In this document: in pieces, positions 35,710 through 46,546 of the stretch
Layout of the letters: each line of letters begins with the position of its first letter
Numbering within the stretch: the stretch's first letter is position 1
Assembly: GCA_963576475.1 (NCBI GenBank)
Contig: OY754964.1
Span: forward strand, 5,198,149 to 5,262,148
DNA length: 64,000 bases
Direction: 5' to 3'
DNA from: Molanna angustata
Lineage: Eukaryota; Arthropoda; Insecta; Trichoptera; Molannidae
The notes under the pieces: model-generated
The model's input: only the letters and a program-made list of their open reading frames with translations
Told to the model about the DNA's origin: nothing
Database searches by the model: none
Program-made: the position numbers and the translations under genes

Positions 35710-36224
35710 CGTATTAATTGTGCCTCTGATGATGCTAGCATAGACTTAAGAAAGCGCTTTATATATAATACTAATTAAAATTAAAACTGCGTTTTATTTT
35801 GTGTGTTTAAATCTTTTTATTTAATTTTTCGTTTGATTACAAACTTCCACTGTGGTATTAAAAAACTTTGAAATTAGTAAATAAAAATTAGTATATAATA
35901 GTTTTAATTATCACAAGAAACAGAAATGTACATATTTCACAAGAAAAACATCGGGAAATTAAGTAGGTACCTACCTACAGCTTAAGACATGTAATCATAT
36001 GGGTTCACCACAACTTATGCAACGTTCACCAACTCTCATACACCATCACTCCCTTATCAATTTTAATCATAAAAATTTTCTTAAACCCTGTACAAATGAT
36101 CTTACCAATGTTTCCAACCCAGAAAATCAATTGATACATTTTTAATGTTTCAATAATATTATCAAATTTAAGAACGCATTCACACTATAAATATATGCGA
36201 CGATGTCAGAAGCCAATTGACTAA
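35710..36224. other. non-coding sequence
   Basis: Nothing recognised. Confidence 0.4.
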
Positions 36225-36400
36225 TATCTTTCCCCTTAGCGCTTTTATCCCGTTTCTATCGGGGTACGCTTTGACCATGATCCTGGAATTAGCGAGTCTG
36301 GTTATTACATTGAAGCGACTGCCATCTGACCTTCGTTACCCTTAGAAAGGGTAACCAGACATATTGGATCATGGCTATACATCTTTCTTTTTCGTGTCCG
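36225..36400. repeat. repeat of lepidopteran type with internal hairpins
   Basis: AGCGACTGCCATCTGACCTT (about 36314) is text I associate with a common lepidopteran repeat. GTTACCCTT / AAGGGTAAC (36337-36357) is a perfect 9-bp hairpin, and ACCATGATCC pairs with GGATCATGGC further right. Lies 220 bp upstream of Shaw exon a. Confidence 0.5.
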
Positions 36401-36484
36401 GCTAAGCTCTACCACTACAATAAGCAGCGACTGACATCGCGTTGGCTACACATAGCTAGTGATATAAATCCGCACATAGATTTT

Positions 36485-36585
36485 TTTTTTAAATCCAGAG
36501 GTGCGTGCCCCGCCCGGATTCGAACCGTCGACCTCACGCATGTGAGGTGAAGACCTTACCGCTGGGCTATCACCGCTTAGCCAAT
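36485..36585 (-). mobile_element. SINE-3, tRNA-headed, beside Shaw exon a
   Basis: The complement reads GGTGATAGCCCAGCGGTAAG (A box TAGCCCAGCGG) and later GACGGTTCGAATCCGGGCGG (B box GGTTCGAATCC). The tRNA-like head ends in a T-run on the genomic strand at 36481-36490. The cloverleaf acceptor is not complementary, so it is not a tRNA. It ends about 35 bp before the splice acceptor. Confidence 0.75.
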
Positions 36586-36619
36586 TGACTAATAATATGT
36601 ATTTTTCATTTTGTTTCAG

Positions 36620-37300
36620 GTCATCGGTATAATATCTGTCTTCTTCATCTGCGTTTCCATCCTGTCCTTTTGCTTGAAGACCCACCCCGACATGAGGGTG
36701 CCAGTCATCAGAAACATCACAGTGAAGACCGCCAACCAGAGCACGGGATGGGTACTCGACAAGACGCAGACCAACGCTCACATAGCATTCTTCTACATCG
36801 AGTGCGTCTGCAACGCCTGGTTCACTCTCGAGATCTTAGTCAGGTTCATCTCCTCGCCCAACAAGTGCGACTTTATCAAATCCTCGGTGAACGTCATAGA
36901 CTACATCGCCACCCTAAGCTTTTACATAGATCTCATCCTGCAGACGTTTGCCTCGCACGTGGAAAACGCCGACATCCTCGAGTTTTTCTCCATAATCAGG
37001 ATAATGAGGCTGTTCAAGCTGACGAGGCACTCCTCCGGGTTGAAGATCTTGATCCAGACGTTCAGGGCGTCGGCGAAGGAGCTGACGCTGTTAGTTTTCT
37101 TCCTGGTCCTCGGCATCGTGATCTTCGCCAGTCTCGTGTACTACGCGGAGAGGATACAGGCCAATCCGCACAATGACTTCAACAGCATCCCTCTAGGACT
37201 GTGGTGGGCCCTGGTCACCATGACGACCGTCGGTTATGGAGACATGGCACCCAAGACTTATGTAGGAATGTTTGTGGGTGCACTTTGTGCACTTGCGGGG
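36620..37300 (+). CDS. Shaw: Shaw potassium channel, exon a (S1 to pore)
   Basis: This is the central exon of a Shaw (Kv3-class) voltage-gated K+ channel, a tetrameric plasma-membrane channel of excitable cells. The exon is 681 nt and codes 227 residues in phase 0, from acceptor TTTGTTTCAG to donor GTAAGT. In exon residues: S1 1-19; S1-S2 loop with N-glycosylation sequons NIT (32) and NQS (39); S2 55-77; S3 90-109; S4 121-137 ([13 protein letters not shown]); S5 153-175; pore loop with selectivity filter TVGYGDM (203-209); start of S6 215-227. S4 keeps four regular positive charges, while the two outer positions are E and S. GC-rich against its introns. The T1 domain must lie on exons upstream of this window. 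The match to insect Shaw is from memory of the family, and I am confident. Confidence 0.95.
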
Positions 37301-37559
37301 GTAAGTACTCTTAGCTTTATCATTAAAACAATCTTGATTTAGGTACATAATTAGTTTTCGGCAAAGAACTCAATTAATTTATGTTTTTCGCTTGACTGGT
37401 TTGTGTGCAAACCGCCTCCCTCCACGATGAAAATTCTTATGTTATTTGCCTTTGGAATCTATATTCAAGGGTTTGGGTTTTTCACACAGTTATAGCAATT
37501 CATTTTGAATGACTTGCATCTTTAAATTTTTTTTTATTTCTCGGTTGTATAGTTTGTTC

Positions 37560-37609
37560 TTTCTATGTTTTGTGATTAAAACCATGGTTTTAATAACAAA
37601 ACATAGAAA
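37560..37609. repeat. near-perfect 50-bp palindrome
   Basis: Two 25-base arms (TTTCTATGTTTTGTGATTAA ... and its complement) centred on CCATGG, with a single mismatched pair and no loop. It lies 260 bp after the donor of exon a, so the unspliced transcript would contain a hairpin of about 24 bp. Confidence 0.85.
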
Positions 37610-37740
37610 ACACCAGCAGCACTCCAGGGAAACCTTGTAGTATGAAGCTGAGCAATAGCCTTTTTGCTGTTCATTATTGTTCAGACATATTTTTTATTTT
37701 TTAAAATAACATTGTTATTTAACAACAATAGTGTCTTCAA
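37610..37740 (+). mobile_element. LINE 3' UTR fragment
   Basis: CAGCAGCACTCCAGGGAAAC, GAAGCTGAGCAATAGCC and TTTTTGCTGTTCA match, on the opposite strand, the 3' UTR of the LINE at 11060-10970. Coding part absent. Confidence 0.55.
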
Positions 37741-38438
37741 ATAAGCGTTTTATTATTATTATTCCTTGATTATTTTAGTCAAAACATACATGAGTATATG
37801 ATTAAGTTTTTTTTTTATTTTGTAGGTTTTTTTATATGTATAATCTAAATAATATTGCAGACCGAATCGATCCTTTCGAATTTAATGCGCTAAGTCGAAG
37901 ACATAGCAATTTGTCAAGGAAGACATTTTGATATTCTCCATCTTGTATTTCAAGTTGTTTCACTACTTTAGAGGCTCTTCCAACACTTTCGATGTATTTT
38001 TTCAACTTTTTCAAATATTCTACCAAAGAGTTCTACGCCAGGACCTGAAAGTATTTGCCTTTCGTATTTTTCTGAAAACCAACTATATAATATATCATAT
38101 CGGAACTCCACTTACATTTTGGCATTAGAAATTCCTCAGGCAAATATTGGTTTATGTAAGAAAACATTTATTAAATTTCGTCTGTATATTTACTTTGTAT
38201 TCTATCTAGGAACCGTATTTGTACAGCGACTTACCAGAAACCGTATTAGTTAGCGGATGTTGAAGGGAATCCTTACACTAAATTACTTTTCCCCAGAAAT
38301 TGCTTCTGTCATCTAATAATTACATGTACACATATACTTTTACAGGATACAAAAAACACCACCTAACCACAATTTAGATAACAAATCTGTGAACTTTCCA
38401 AATATTTCATTGACTCAACGACAACACATAGGTTTTTA

Positions 38439-38752
38439 TTATAATATACTAGATGTCGTAGTTAGCAAATTTTGTATGAATCGAAGTGAGTCATTTTTCC
38501 GGGGGATTTTTGACGTTTTGGTTTCAGACCCATGCACATGTTTTTTTGTTATAGAGAATAACGACTAATGTGAATTGTTTTTGGATTTATTTGTCTGAAA
38601 AAAAACATTTGAATTATTAAGATTTAGAGAATAGTTATCTAGAATGTGTTGAAATATATGGAAAACTTAAATATGTTGCCAACCAAAACGTCAAACGTGC
38701 GATATTCCATGACTCACATTTTGCACGGAGTACTACAACTAGTATATTATAA
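38439..38752. mobile_element. MITE in Shaw intron a-b
   Basis: Terminal TTATAATATACTAG (38439-38452) is exactly complementary to CTAGTATATTATAA (38739-38752). Further inward, GTGAGTCAT and TTTGACGTTTTGGTT are again mirrored (38478-38524 versus 38676-38716). 314 bp, non-coding. Confidence 0.7.
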
Positions 38753-39485
38753 AAATAAAAATCTATGGTCAAAATGAAGATCATAGAAACTTCTGTGTAT
38801 TTTTTTTTTCGTCGAAATGGACATCATTATAATTAATTCGTTGAGAATTTCAACCTTTGAAAAAATTTATCTATATAACAAGTTTAATGGAAAGAAAGTT
38901 AAGTAATGGCCGTAACCTAATCAATAATTCTTATTTTTATGGCGCCCTCAATAGCTATAAGTTTTATTTATCTTGGCTAAATTTTTTGCTTACATATTAC
39001 AATGTATTCAAAGTATTGTGAATATTTTGTATCAACCCAAACGTGAGAATTTATATTCAATTCAAATGTATTGTTTATAAAAATAAACATTTTTACTATT
39101 TTAGTATTATTTATCATCAAACCTAAATAAATTACTAACATGATTGTCAGAGAACCCTTAATTTTCACATGTCATACATAATACCTTGTTACATATTTAA
39201 GTAATTCATAACGAATGACATTTTCCCTTGTATTCTATTCCATCATCTCTCTTATTCTCTTAGTTTGAGAGAAGTTAATGAAAATATGATGTATTGTATT
39301 TGATTCGAGGAAAGCTAATAATAAAATTGTATTATTATATTATTATTTGGTAGAAGATGTGTATTATATTATGTAATGTCGACATTATAATAAACAATAC
39401 ACACTTATCAACAAAGAGAAATCAGATTTTGCCATCGAAATAGTTATATTCTGTTTTCTCAGATATTAAACCTATTTCATTGTAA

Positions 39486-40152
39486 TCTATATAAATAAAA
39501 ATGGGATGTTGGTATATTTGTATGTTTGTATTTATGTATGTGACCGATGAACTCCTATACCGTCCATCCGATTACGATGAAAATTTGAGGATTTGTTCAG
39601 CGCACACCGGAGAAGCTTATTGCGTTATAATTTATTTATTTATTAGATATCTCACACATTTTTTTAAATGATCTTCTTGGTATTGCATTGAAACAATGGG
39701 GATTTATTCATCGCACACGCCAGAAGGTTTTATAATTTAAATGTATTTATTTATTTATTTTTTTGATATCTCACACAAGAGTTAACAAAAAATTATTTGG
39801 AATTGCAATTTTATTTGGGGATAAGTTCAGCGCAGAAACGTAGAAAACAATTTCGGAGTTGAATTTATTTATTTCTTTGACATCTCACAGAAGAATTTGC
39901 GAAAAATTATGTACATGGAATTCAATTAAGGATCCAGTGTCGTGTTAAACGCGTTTTTACAAGAAAATATACATTTGACAGAAGGGTCTAGATAGACGGA
40001 AGGGACAGAGCGGACTGAAGAGATGGACGGGACTGAAAGATGAAGGGGACTGGAGGGAAGAATAAAAGGAGATTCTAGATAGTCTTAAAAAAATAAAACA
40101 TCAACCATTTTGTACATACAGAGCTAGGACAACGTCTGCCGGGATTTGCTAG
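39486..40152 (+). mobile_element. non-autonomous Helitron in Shaw intron a-b
   Basis: Starts TCTATATAAATAAAAATGGG after an A and ends CGTCTGCCGGGATTTGCTAG before a T, with no target duplication. The start and the ACAACGTCTGCCGGG...CTAG end are the common form in insect Helitrons. Internally, blocks with CGCACAC-AGAAG and ATTTATTTATT-TTGATATCTCAC recur three times (about 39600, 39713 and 39830). No Rep/helicase gene. Confidence 0.75.
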
Positions 40153-40427
40153 TGTCATATTAACCTTCATGGAATTTAGATGCAAATCATCAGTATTATA
40201 TTATATAGTTATTATTGGAATATAATAGTCATTATATCTTATAATTTCTTCTTCTGTGGGGTTAGATTTTTTTTTCGAGAAAATATCATTAAAACGCAGC
40301 AATGACAAATTTCTATGCCTCTACGATCTTAAGCAGCTAGTGTTCTTAATTGTCAGTGTAATCAATAAGTTTAAATCAGTTTTTGTGCTTAAATATGTTC
40401 ATGATTTATTTTTGTTTTCTTGTGAAG

Positions 40428-40569
40428 GTGCTGACTATAGCTCTGCCAGTGCCAGTTATAGTATCCAACTTTGCCATGTATTACTCTCATACACAAGCGA
40501 GAGCAAAATTACCAAAGAAGAGACGGAGAGTGCTGCCTGTGGAACAACCGAGAGGGCCCAGACTTCCAG
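40428..40569 (+). CDS. Shaw: Shaw potassium channel, exon b (S6 and proximal tail)
   Basis: 142 nt, entered in phase 0 after TTGTGAAG and left in phase 1 at GTAAAT. It continues the frame of exon a directly: CALAG joins [20 protein letters not shown]. This completes S6 with the PVPV gating hinge and the conserved [21 protein letters not shown] strongly basic stretch KKRRR then opens the cytoplasmic C-terminus ([14 protein letters not shown]). The length and residues match the usual insect Shaw S6 exon. The exon is constitutive, because both C-terminal forms need it. Confidence 0.95.
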
Positions 40570-40737
40570 GTAAATAAATACATCACTTGTTTATACATAC
40601 ATATCTATAATATATTCAACATTATTTTTTTCGTTATTTGAAACTGCCACATCATGAAAGAACTCCATAATCAACTAGAATTATGAAAAAAATAATCAGT
40701 ATATAATTTTACGTTCTAATTTTTTTTTTGCAAACGC

Positions 40738-40795
40738 GACTCCCATTCACCGATATCGCTCTATGCTGAGCATCATCAGAATGGTGAACAATAAT
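40738..40795 (-). ncRNA. hammerhead-like core, degenerate (Penelope-type)
   Basis: The minus strand reads CTGATGA-T-GCTC-AGCATA-GAGC-GATA. The CUGAUGA box and a perfect 4-bp stem II are present, with the extra T seen in the 21- and 22.8-kb copies. GAAA has become GATA, so the ribozyme should be dead. A 6-bp TTCACC/GGTGAA pairing also encloses the core. Confidence 0.4.
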
Positions 40796-41689
40796 GATGA
40801 AGACCATCTATATATAGATTCAAAAAGAGGATACCAATAATAGAGAATGAAGTAATTAAAAAGAAATAAATAGAACTTTAAATTATTTTTACATAATTCT
40901 AGTTTATTCAACATTACCTACTTTAAATGGTCGCCACGTTTTTGTGATTAGAAATATTGAAAAAATGAGTGCAAAATAGAGTTTATTGTAACCTAAGTGA
41001 AAATTGCTGATTAAAATTACGTTGTCGAGCAAATTTTATTTTATTTTTTTAATTTATTAGGAAACTTAACAGCTACACAATATTTTATGTTTAATTATAA
41101 ATGTGTATATAAAAAGAAGCCAATTAGAAAGTCTCACTTAATCACATTATAATTATTTGTTTCGAGCAGTTGAGTTATTAAGTATAATGGTGAATGTATA
41201 CGGGGGAAAGGGAAGTGTTATGGATATAGAAAAGCGTTGATGAGGAAGGGATGAAGGATTAAGGAAGATAGGTTTGATTTTTAATCAATAATAAAATAAG
41301 AATGCTTGATTAAGAAGATGTGGCAGACCCTTTCGAGAAATTTCTGTCGCGCGCGCGCCTAGTGACAGCAAGAATATTTGTTCGTCGCTAGGCCGAGTTC
41401 ATCGCCCTCGGTGTGGAGCGTGCGACAATAAACCACAAAGATATATATAGAACTAACAAGACTAATAAACTATAGAGTCCCTGCAAAACCCACTAGATAG
41501 AGTAAAACTTTTTAAAATTACTACTTGCAAAACAAACTCCTTCAAAAACTCATTTATAAACCGTTGTTGCCATGCTTATAACCTCCACTTTAGCTCAATC
41601 GACCATTATTTTAAACCACAAATTATAGCTATTTTACATAACTCCTCTCCGGCTCATTAATTTCAATACAATATACAAACTTTCTCTCT

Positions 41690-41712
41690 CACACACACAT
41701 TACACACACACT

Positions 41713-41778
<66 letters not shown>

Positions 41779-41785
41779 CGCACAT
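41690..41785. repeat. (CA)n microsatellite
   Basis: An interrupted then pure CA run of about 60 bases at 41714-41772, ending in CATACACGCGCACATAC. Confidence 0.95.
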
Positions 41786-42604
41786 ACTACCTTTTATTTA
41801 TTTTTCGTTTTCATACATTTTTTTTTGTTTTATTTGAAGCCACTCGTTGCTGGAGTTAGGTCACCCGCACTGCCAAAATAATTAATTTCAAATAACACGA
41901 ATTTGATATCGTCTGCTGACTGGAAAAATTCACTAACTGCGCGAAACATGTTTTCGAGATAACGGCTGTCAAAGTTTTTTGGCAATATTAACTCTCATAA
42001 CTCCTTTAATTGTTTATAGATTGTCATGAATTTTTCAACATATATAAAAAGTAGCCTAATCTAACTATATATAATGTTCAAATTTGACAAAAACTCATAG
42101 GGAAAGAAAAAAAAACACAAAATTGCATATAATGAGATTTTCCTGACGGCTCATCTGCCATATTGCGTGAGATTGTATGTAATATTTCTATGTGGCAAAA
42201 CTCATTATAATGCTTTCATAAAAAAAATTCAAATTTTAATCACTTCTTTGCAACCTGCACAAGTGGCGAGTTTATTGCCATTTTGCAATTTCTTCCAAAC
42301 TTTTTGTATTCTTCTAATATTCTCATTTTATTAGTACCTATCATGAATATTTCAGATGTTTCAAATGAAAGGTACCTATTGTGCCCAGGACCTATAAATT
42401 TTTTTCTTGATTTTAAAATTAATATAAATTTAGGTATTTACTCACATTTTCAGTAGATATTCAGATCAACTTCTATGTTCTGTCTTATATTTTTTTTTTA
42501 TGAATTAACTAATATTAAACCTGGGTTTTTTCTAAATCGTATTATGAATTCTTAACTTTAAATACAGTCAACATCAACAATACATGTAAAAATATAGTTT
42601 TTTT

Positions 42605-42690
42605 TTGTTTTTTTAAAGAACGAATATGTTCTTTTAACAAGTACCTACATTTATGCATCATGATAATCCCCAAATTTAAGCATATGCTTG
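42605..42690 (-). mobile_element. SINE-2 3' fragment, minus strand
   Basis: The complement shows GCACAAGCATATGCTTAAAT, GTAGGTACTTGTTAAAAGAA and CATATTCGTTCTTTA, matching 1036-1120. Confidence 0.6.
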
Positions 42691-42804
42691 TGCTTTAAAT
42701 GAACAGTGTCAGGCAAACACCTTCTCTCTCTCCTGTATTAACTGATAAGAGATATTGTACCAGGAATGCAGTTTTTCTGGTATGTCACTACAATATAAAT
42801 ATTA

Positions 42805-42990
42805 TTTAGGCTGGTTCGACCATACGAACGAAATTCTGAAAGAAAGAAATCTAAGAAACATGAAAAAAAAATAAACATGTAATAATGATGTATGAATATT
42901 GATGAGGCGATGTATGTGTTCCAGGATATAAAAATATAGTGTTTGGTTCTCTCTGCCTACCCCGTTAGGGACATGCATGGGTTGACGTAT
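42805..42990 (+). mobile_element. RTE-type LINE, 3' fragment
   Basis: CGACCATACGAACGAAATTC, TGAATATTGATGAGGCGATG and GTTTGGTTCTCTCTGCCTAC then CCCGTTAGGGACATG follow the order of the RTE 3' end at 46 kb. Small indels break the frame. Confidence 0.7.
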
Positions 42991-43017
42991 GAGAATAACA
43001 GACTAAAATGTTGAGAT

Positions 43018-43110
43018 GATGTATCAATGTAAATAAGGCGATTAATGCAATCCGGGATAGAAGAAATGGCGTTCTTTTCTCTCTGCCTACCCAGTTAGGA
43101 TGTGATGCTA
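43018..43110 (+). mobile_element. RTE-type LINE, second 3' tail
   Basis: GATGTATCAATGTAAATAAG, GGATAGAAGAAATGGCG and TTTCTCTCTGCCTACCCAGT repeat the tail just seen at 42.9 kb, so two RTE 3' ends lie in tandem. Confidence 0.65.
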
Positions 43111-43714
43111 TGTATTTATCGAAAATTAAATTCTTTAGTTAATGTGTTAAAATTTTCGAATGTTGGTAGTTAAATACAAAAATATGTAAAAAAAGACTTC
43201 ATTACAACGATAATGACTTTTTCCAGACGGCATAATCGAAAAAAAAGCGTCCTTTCATAATATTCATATCCTGTCATATTATTTTTTTTTTAAATCTGAT
43301 GCTGAAAAATCATCACACTGATGACATCAGTTCATGAAACAAAGGTCTATTTCAGGTATATGCAAACATAAACTCATCTCAGTATATCAAGTAGCTCCTA
43401 ACTTGTACTTAGCAATATGTAGACCATGGCCTGTTTTGTTTAATCTGAGCCCAAAGTGATACGTGTACAAAAAAAAATGAAACGAGAAAGAATGTTCTGA
43501 AAATCTGCGAAGAATATATCCTTCACTAACTGCCTTTAGCAAATTAAGGTTAATAATGAAAGACGTGATGCGAATACCGTACACACATTTACAACTTGTA
43601 ATAATTTTACTTGTTGATTTAGCCGTTCATATATGTAGCGTTGGATAAAAACGAAATACAGAAGCGAAAGAAAACATAAAAAAAATATACTTTGTAAATA
43701 GTAATTTATTCAAT

Positions 43715-44137
43715 CAAGACTATTGTCTGGAGTGTACTGCTATATGGCTGTGAAACATGGACCATCAGCCAACTCGAATCGGGACGTCTGTCTGCGTTTG
43801 AGATGTGGTGCTACAGATGCATGGCTAAAGTTCACTGGTCGGAACACATCAGCAACGACGAGGAACTAAGTAGGGTTGGAGAGACAAGGCAAATTATGAA
43901 AAGAATTGCCCAACAGAGAACAACTTGGATAGGCCACAACATCCGGCACCCAGGCCTGCTTTTTACCATCGTCGAAGGAATGATTGATGGGGGGTAACTG
44001 TAGAGGTCGCCCCAGAAACAACTATATAGACCAGATAATCGGTGACGTGCGCTGTAGCAGCTACAAAGAGATGAAGAGACTGGCGGACGATAGAGTTAAG
44101 TGGAAAGAACAAGTGTTTGGTGTAGACCAATCCTAGG
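43715..44137 (+). mobile_element. non-LTR retrotransposon C-terminus, frameshifted
   Basis: Frame one reads VLLYGCETWTISQLESGRLS, AFEMWCYRCMAKVHWSEHIS and RTTWIGHNIRHPGLL. A shift in a G-run (43989-43994) moves homology to NCRGRPRNNYIDQIIGDVRC and SSYKEMKRLADDRVKW, with a stop near 44135. These are the post-RT motifs (Y-C-ETW, W--H--R, GRPR--Y-DQI) of a widespread insect LINE. 5'-truncated and inactive. Different from the RTE copy 1 kb downstream. Confidence 0.75.
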
Positions 44138-44470
44138 ATTGTGACCCAGAAGAGAATATTATCTCAAATACACACCGTTACTATTTATTTTAAATATAAT
44201 TCTATAATATATACAAAAAGTGCAATAAATTAATTTTAAAATATATTTTAATCTGCAAAAAGCTAAGAATGTTTTTGTATACCATCAATCAAATTTAAAT
44301 AATCTATAAGTACTTGCACTTTAAATGGTCGTACCTAACCACAAACATATCTGTTGATTTTTACCAATCTTTTGTAGATATCGAATATTTTTACAGTTCA
44401 GAGTCAATGATATAATTCTACACCACTTCATGGGTGACATCTGTGCGAAAGCATTGTCACTTCATGTATA

Positions 44471-44790
44471 ATGACTCTTGTTTTCATTGTTTACAAACCA
44501 ATTTCTCAATAGATGATGTTACAATAAAGTTTCTTCATCACTTCATAGAGGGCGATGGCGTTTTCAGTTTATTTTCAAACGAACAGATTTTTATGATTAA
44601 AATATATAGAAATTCCAAAAAGTGGATTGATAGGAAACTTAATAACATGGCATAATTGGTTAACGTTATGCAACCGCATAAAGTGATCACGTAAGCCAGC
44701 CGATGGCAGGTCGTAAATCTTGTAGGTGCCTTGAGTTCCTGGTTTTCCTATAATATTTCAACTTCGTCTCTATTGAGATGTTAAAAATTT
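44471..44790 (+). repeat. dispersed repeat family A, copy A3
   Basis: Matches A2 from TTTTCATTGTTTACAAACCA through GATGGCAGGTCGTAAATCTT to TCTATTGAGATGTTAAAA. Confidence 0.75.
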
Positions 44791-45070
44791 CTTATAAAAA
44801 TCTATTATAGGCACTTAAGTAGAAATAAATACGCTTTTTTAGTGTATAATAAAAAAGGAATATTTTTAATCAAAGTAGTCACGTATTAATTAAAATGAAT
44901 TACGAAAATAACATCAATTTCTACAAAAACTTTCAACGGTACGTATATTAATAGTTTCTTTATTGACTTGCCTAAGTTTAGATTGTCGATCGTCAATTTA
45001 TTCTTAATAGAATTCCATTATAATATAAATATTTTATGAATAGAATTCCATTATAATATAATATTTTATG

Positions 45071-46453
45071 TATAAAGGTAAAGGATCGAAGCTCGACTGC
45101 AAAAACTATAGAGCCATAAGTTCATTAAGCTCAGTTGGTAAGATGTATGCAAGGATCCTGGATCAAAGAGTGCGAAAGATTACAGAAAGCAAGATATGGG
45201 ATGTCCAAGGTGCGTTTGTGGGCGGCAGAGGATGTATAGATCAAATTTTTTCTCTGCGCACGGTCACAGAAAAGGTTCTGGATAAAAATCATAAAATTTT
45301 CTGTGCCTTCATAGACCTAGAAAAGGCGTATGATAAAGTTGTTAGAGAAAAATTATGGGATATACTAGCAGTGTATGGAGTGAAGAGCAAACTGATACGC
45401 GCAATGGCGTCATTATATGAGAACAGCGAAGCATGTGTTCGTGTCAACGACACAGTGACAACGTGGTTCTCTATAAATAATGGCGTTAGACAAGGGTGCG
45501 TGCTATCTCCATGGCTCTTTAACTTGTACATTGATTTCTGCATAAGAGCCCTTAAGGATGAAAGCAAGGGTCTGAAATTGAGTACTGTAATGGTGCGAGA
45601 TTTGATGTATGCAGACGATAAAGTTCTATTAGCAGAAAGTATGGAAGAGTTACAGTATCTTGTAAGTCAGGTATATGAAGGATGTATAGAGAATGGACTT
45701 AGGATGAATGCCAGCAAATCAAAGACAATGGTCTTTGAAAAGAGTGAAAGCATAACAGCGTGTAAAATAAGAGTAGAGAACGAAAGGCTCGAGCAAGTCG
45801 ACGAATATGTGTACTTGGGAAGCATATTTCAACGGAATGGACGACTCGATAAAGAGATCGAAAGAAGAGTTATGGCAGGAAACAGAGTGAATGGAGCACT
45901 AAGACCAATAATGAATGATCGCAACATATCAAAGGATGCCAAAGTTGCCATTCATAACGCCGTCGTAGTGCCAACCTTGACAAATGCAAGTGAAACCTGG
46001 ACATGGCAGAAGACGCATGAAAGTAGAATAAATGCAGTTGAAATGAGATCGTTAAGAAGGATTTGTAATAGAACGATGTATGACCGGGTAAGAAATGAGG
46101 ACATAAGGAAAGAATGTAATATGAAGAAAGATGTCATTACTAGAATGAAAGTGAACACATTGAGATGGTTTGGTCACATGGGGAGAATGAATGAGGAGCG
46201 CCTGACGAAGAAAATATACAGAGCGGAAAGGAATGGAATGAGAGGTCGGGGACGCCCAAGAAAGGGATGGCACGACCATGTGAACGAAATTTTGAAAGAC
46301 GGAAATGTTAGAAGTGTGAGCAATAGACGAGCATGTATGAACGATGCATGAATGTGGACGAAGCGAGGGATGCATGCCAGGATAGAAAAATGTGGCGTTC
46401 GGTTCTCTCTGCCTACCCCGCAAGGGACATGGCGTGATGGTATGTATGTATGT
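45071..46453 (+). mobile_element. RTE-clade LINE, 5'-truncated, with target duplication
   Basis: A reverse transcriptase frame runs from 45071 to a stop at 46351. Motifs in order: NYRAISSLSSVGKMYARIL; FIDLEKAYDKV; GVRQGCVLSPWLFNLYID; RDLMYADDKVLLA (catalytic YADD); NASKSKTMVF; the C-terminal domain with SETWTWQKTHESRINAVEMR, LRWFGHMGRM and GRGRPRKGWHDHVNEIL. A one-base deletion near 46341 shifts the last 32 codons (CMNVDEARDACQDRKMW ... to TGA 46435-46437). The 3' UTR is tiny and ends in (GTAT)n, as in RTE elements. ATATTTTATG flanks both sides (45061-45070 and 46454-46463). The apparent start codon at 45068 belongs to this duplication, not to the element. Endonuclease part missing. Confidence 0.9.
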
Positions 46454-46546
46454 ATATTTTATGAATACAACATATAAAAATACCTACCTACTGTGCCTTA
46501 TTAATAAAAAAAAATACCTACATCGTTTTCGTTTCATTAAATTTAA

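Larger units (their letters stand above)
37301..40427 (+). other. Shaw intron a-b
   Basis: A 3.1-kb phase-0 intron from GTAAGT to TTGTGAAG. It holds a 50-bp palindrome, a LINE 3' UTR fragment, a MITE (38439-38752) and a Helitron (39486-40152), listed separately. The rest is AT-rich with nothing recognised. Confidence 0.85.

Noticed and set aside
11348..36580. tRNA-like sequences with A and B boxes at 11.4, 13.7 and 36.5 kb as possible tRNA genes
   Set aside because: Acceptor stems do not pair, they have repeat-type tails, and related copies occur elsewhere; they are SINE heads.
36446..37176. Other-frame ORFs across Shaw exon a
   Set aside because: GC-rich coding sequence opens alternative frames; only the 36620 frame has channel motifs and fits the splice phases.
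45289..46423. Minus-strand ORFs across the RTE copy
   Set aside because: Shadows of the plus-strand reverse transcriptase frame.
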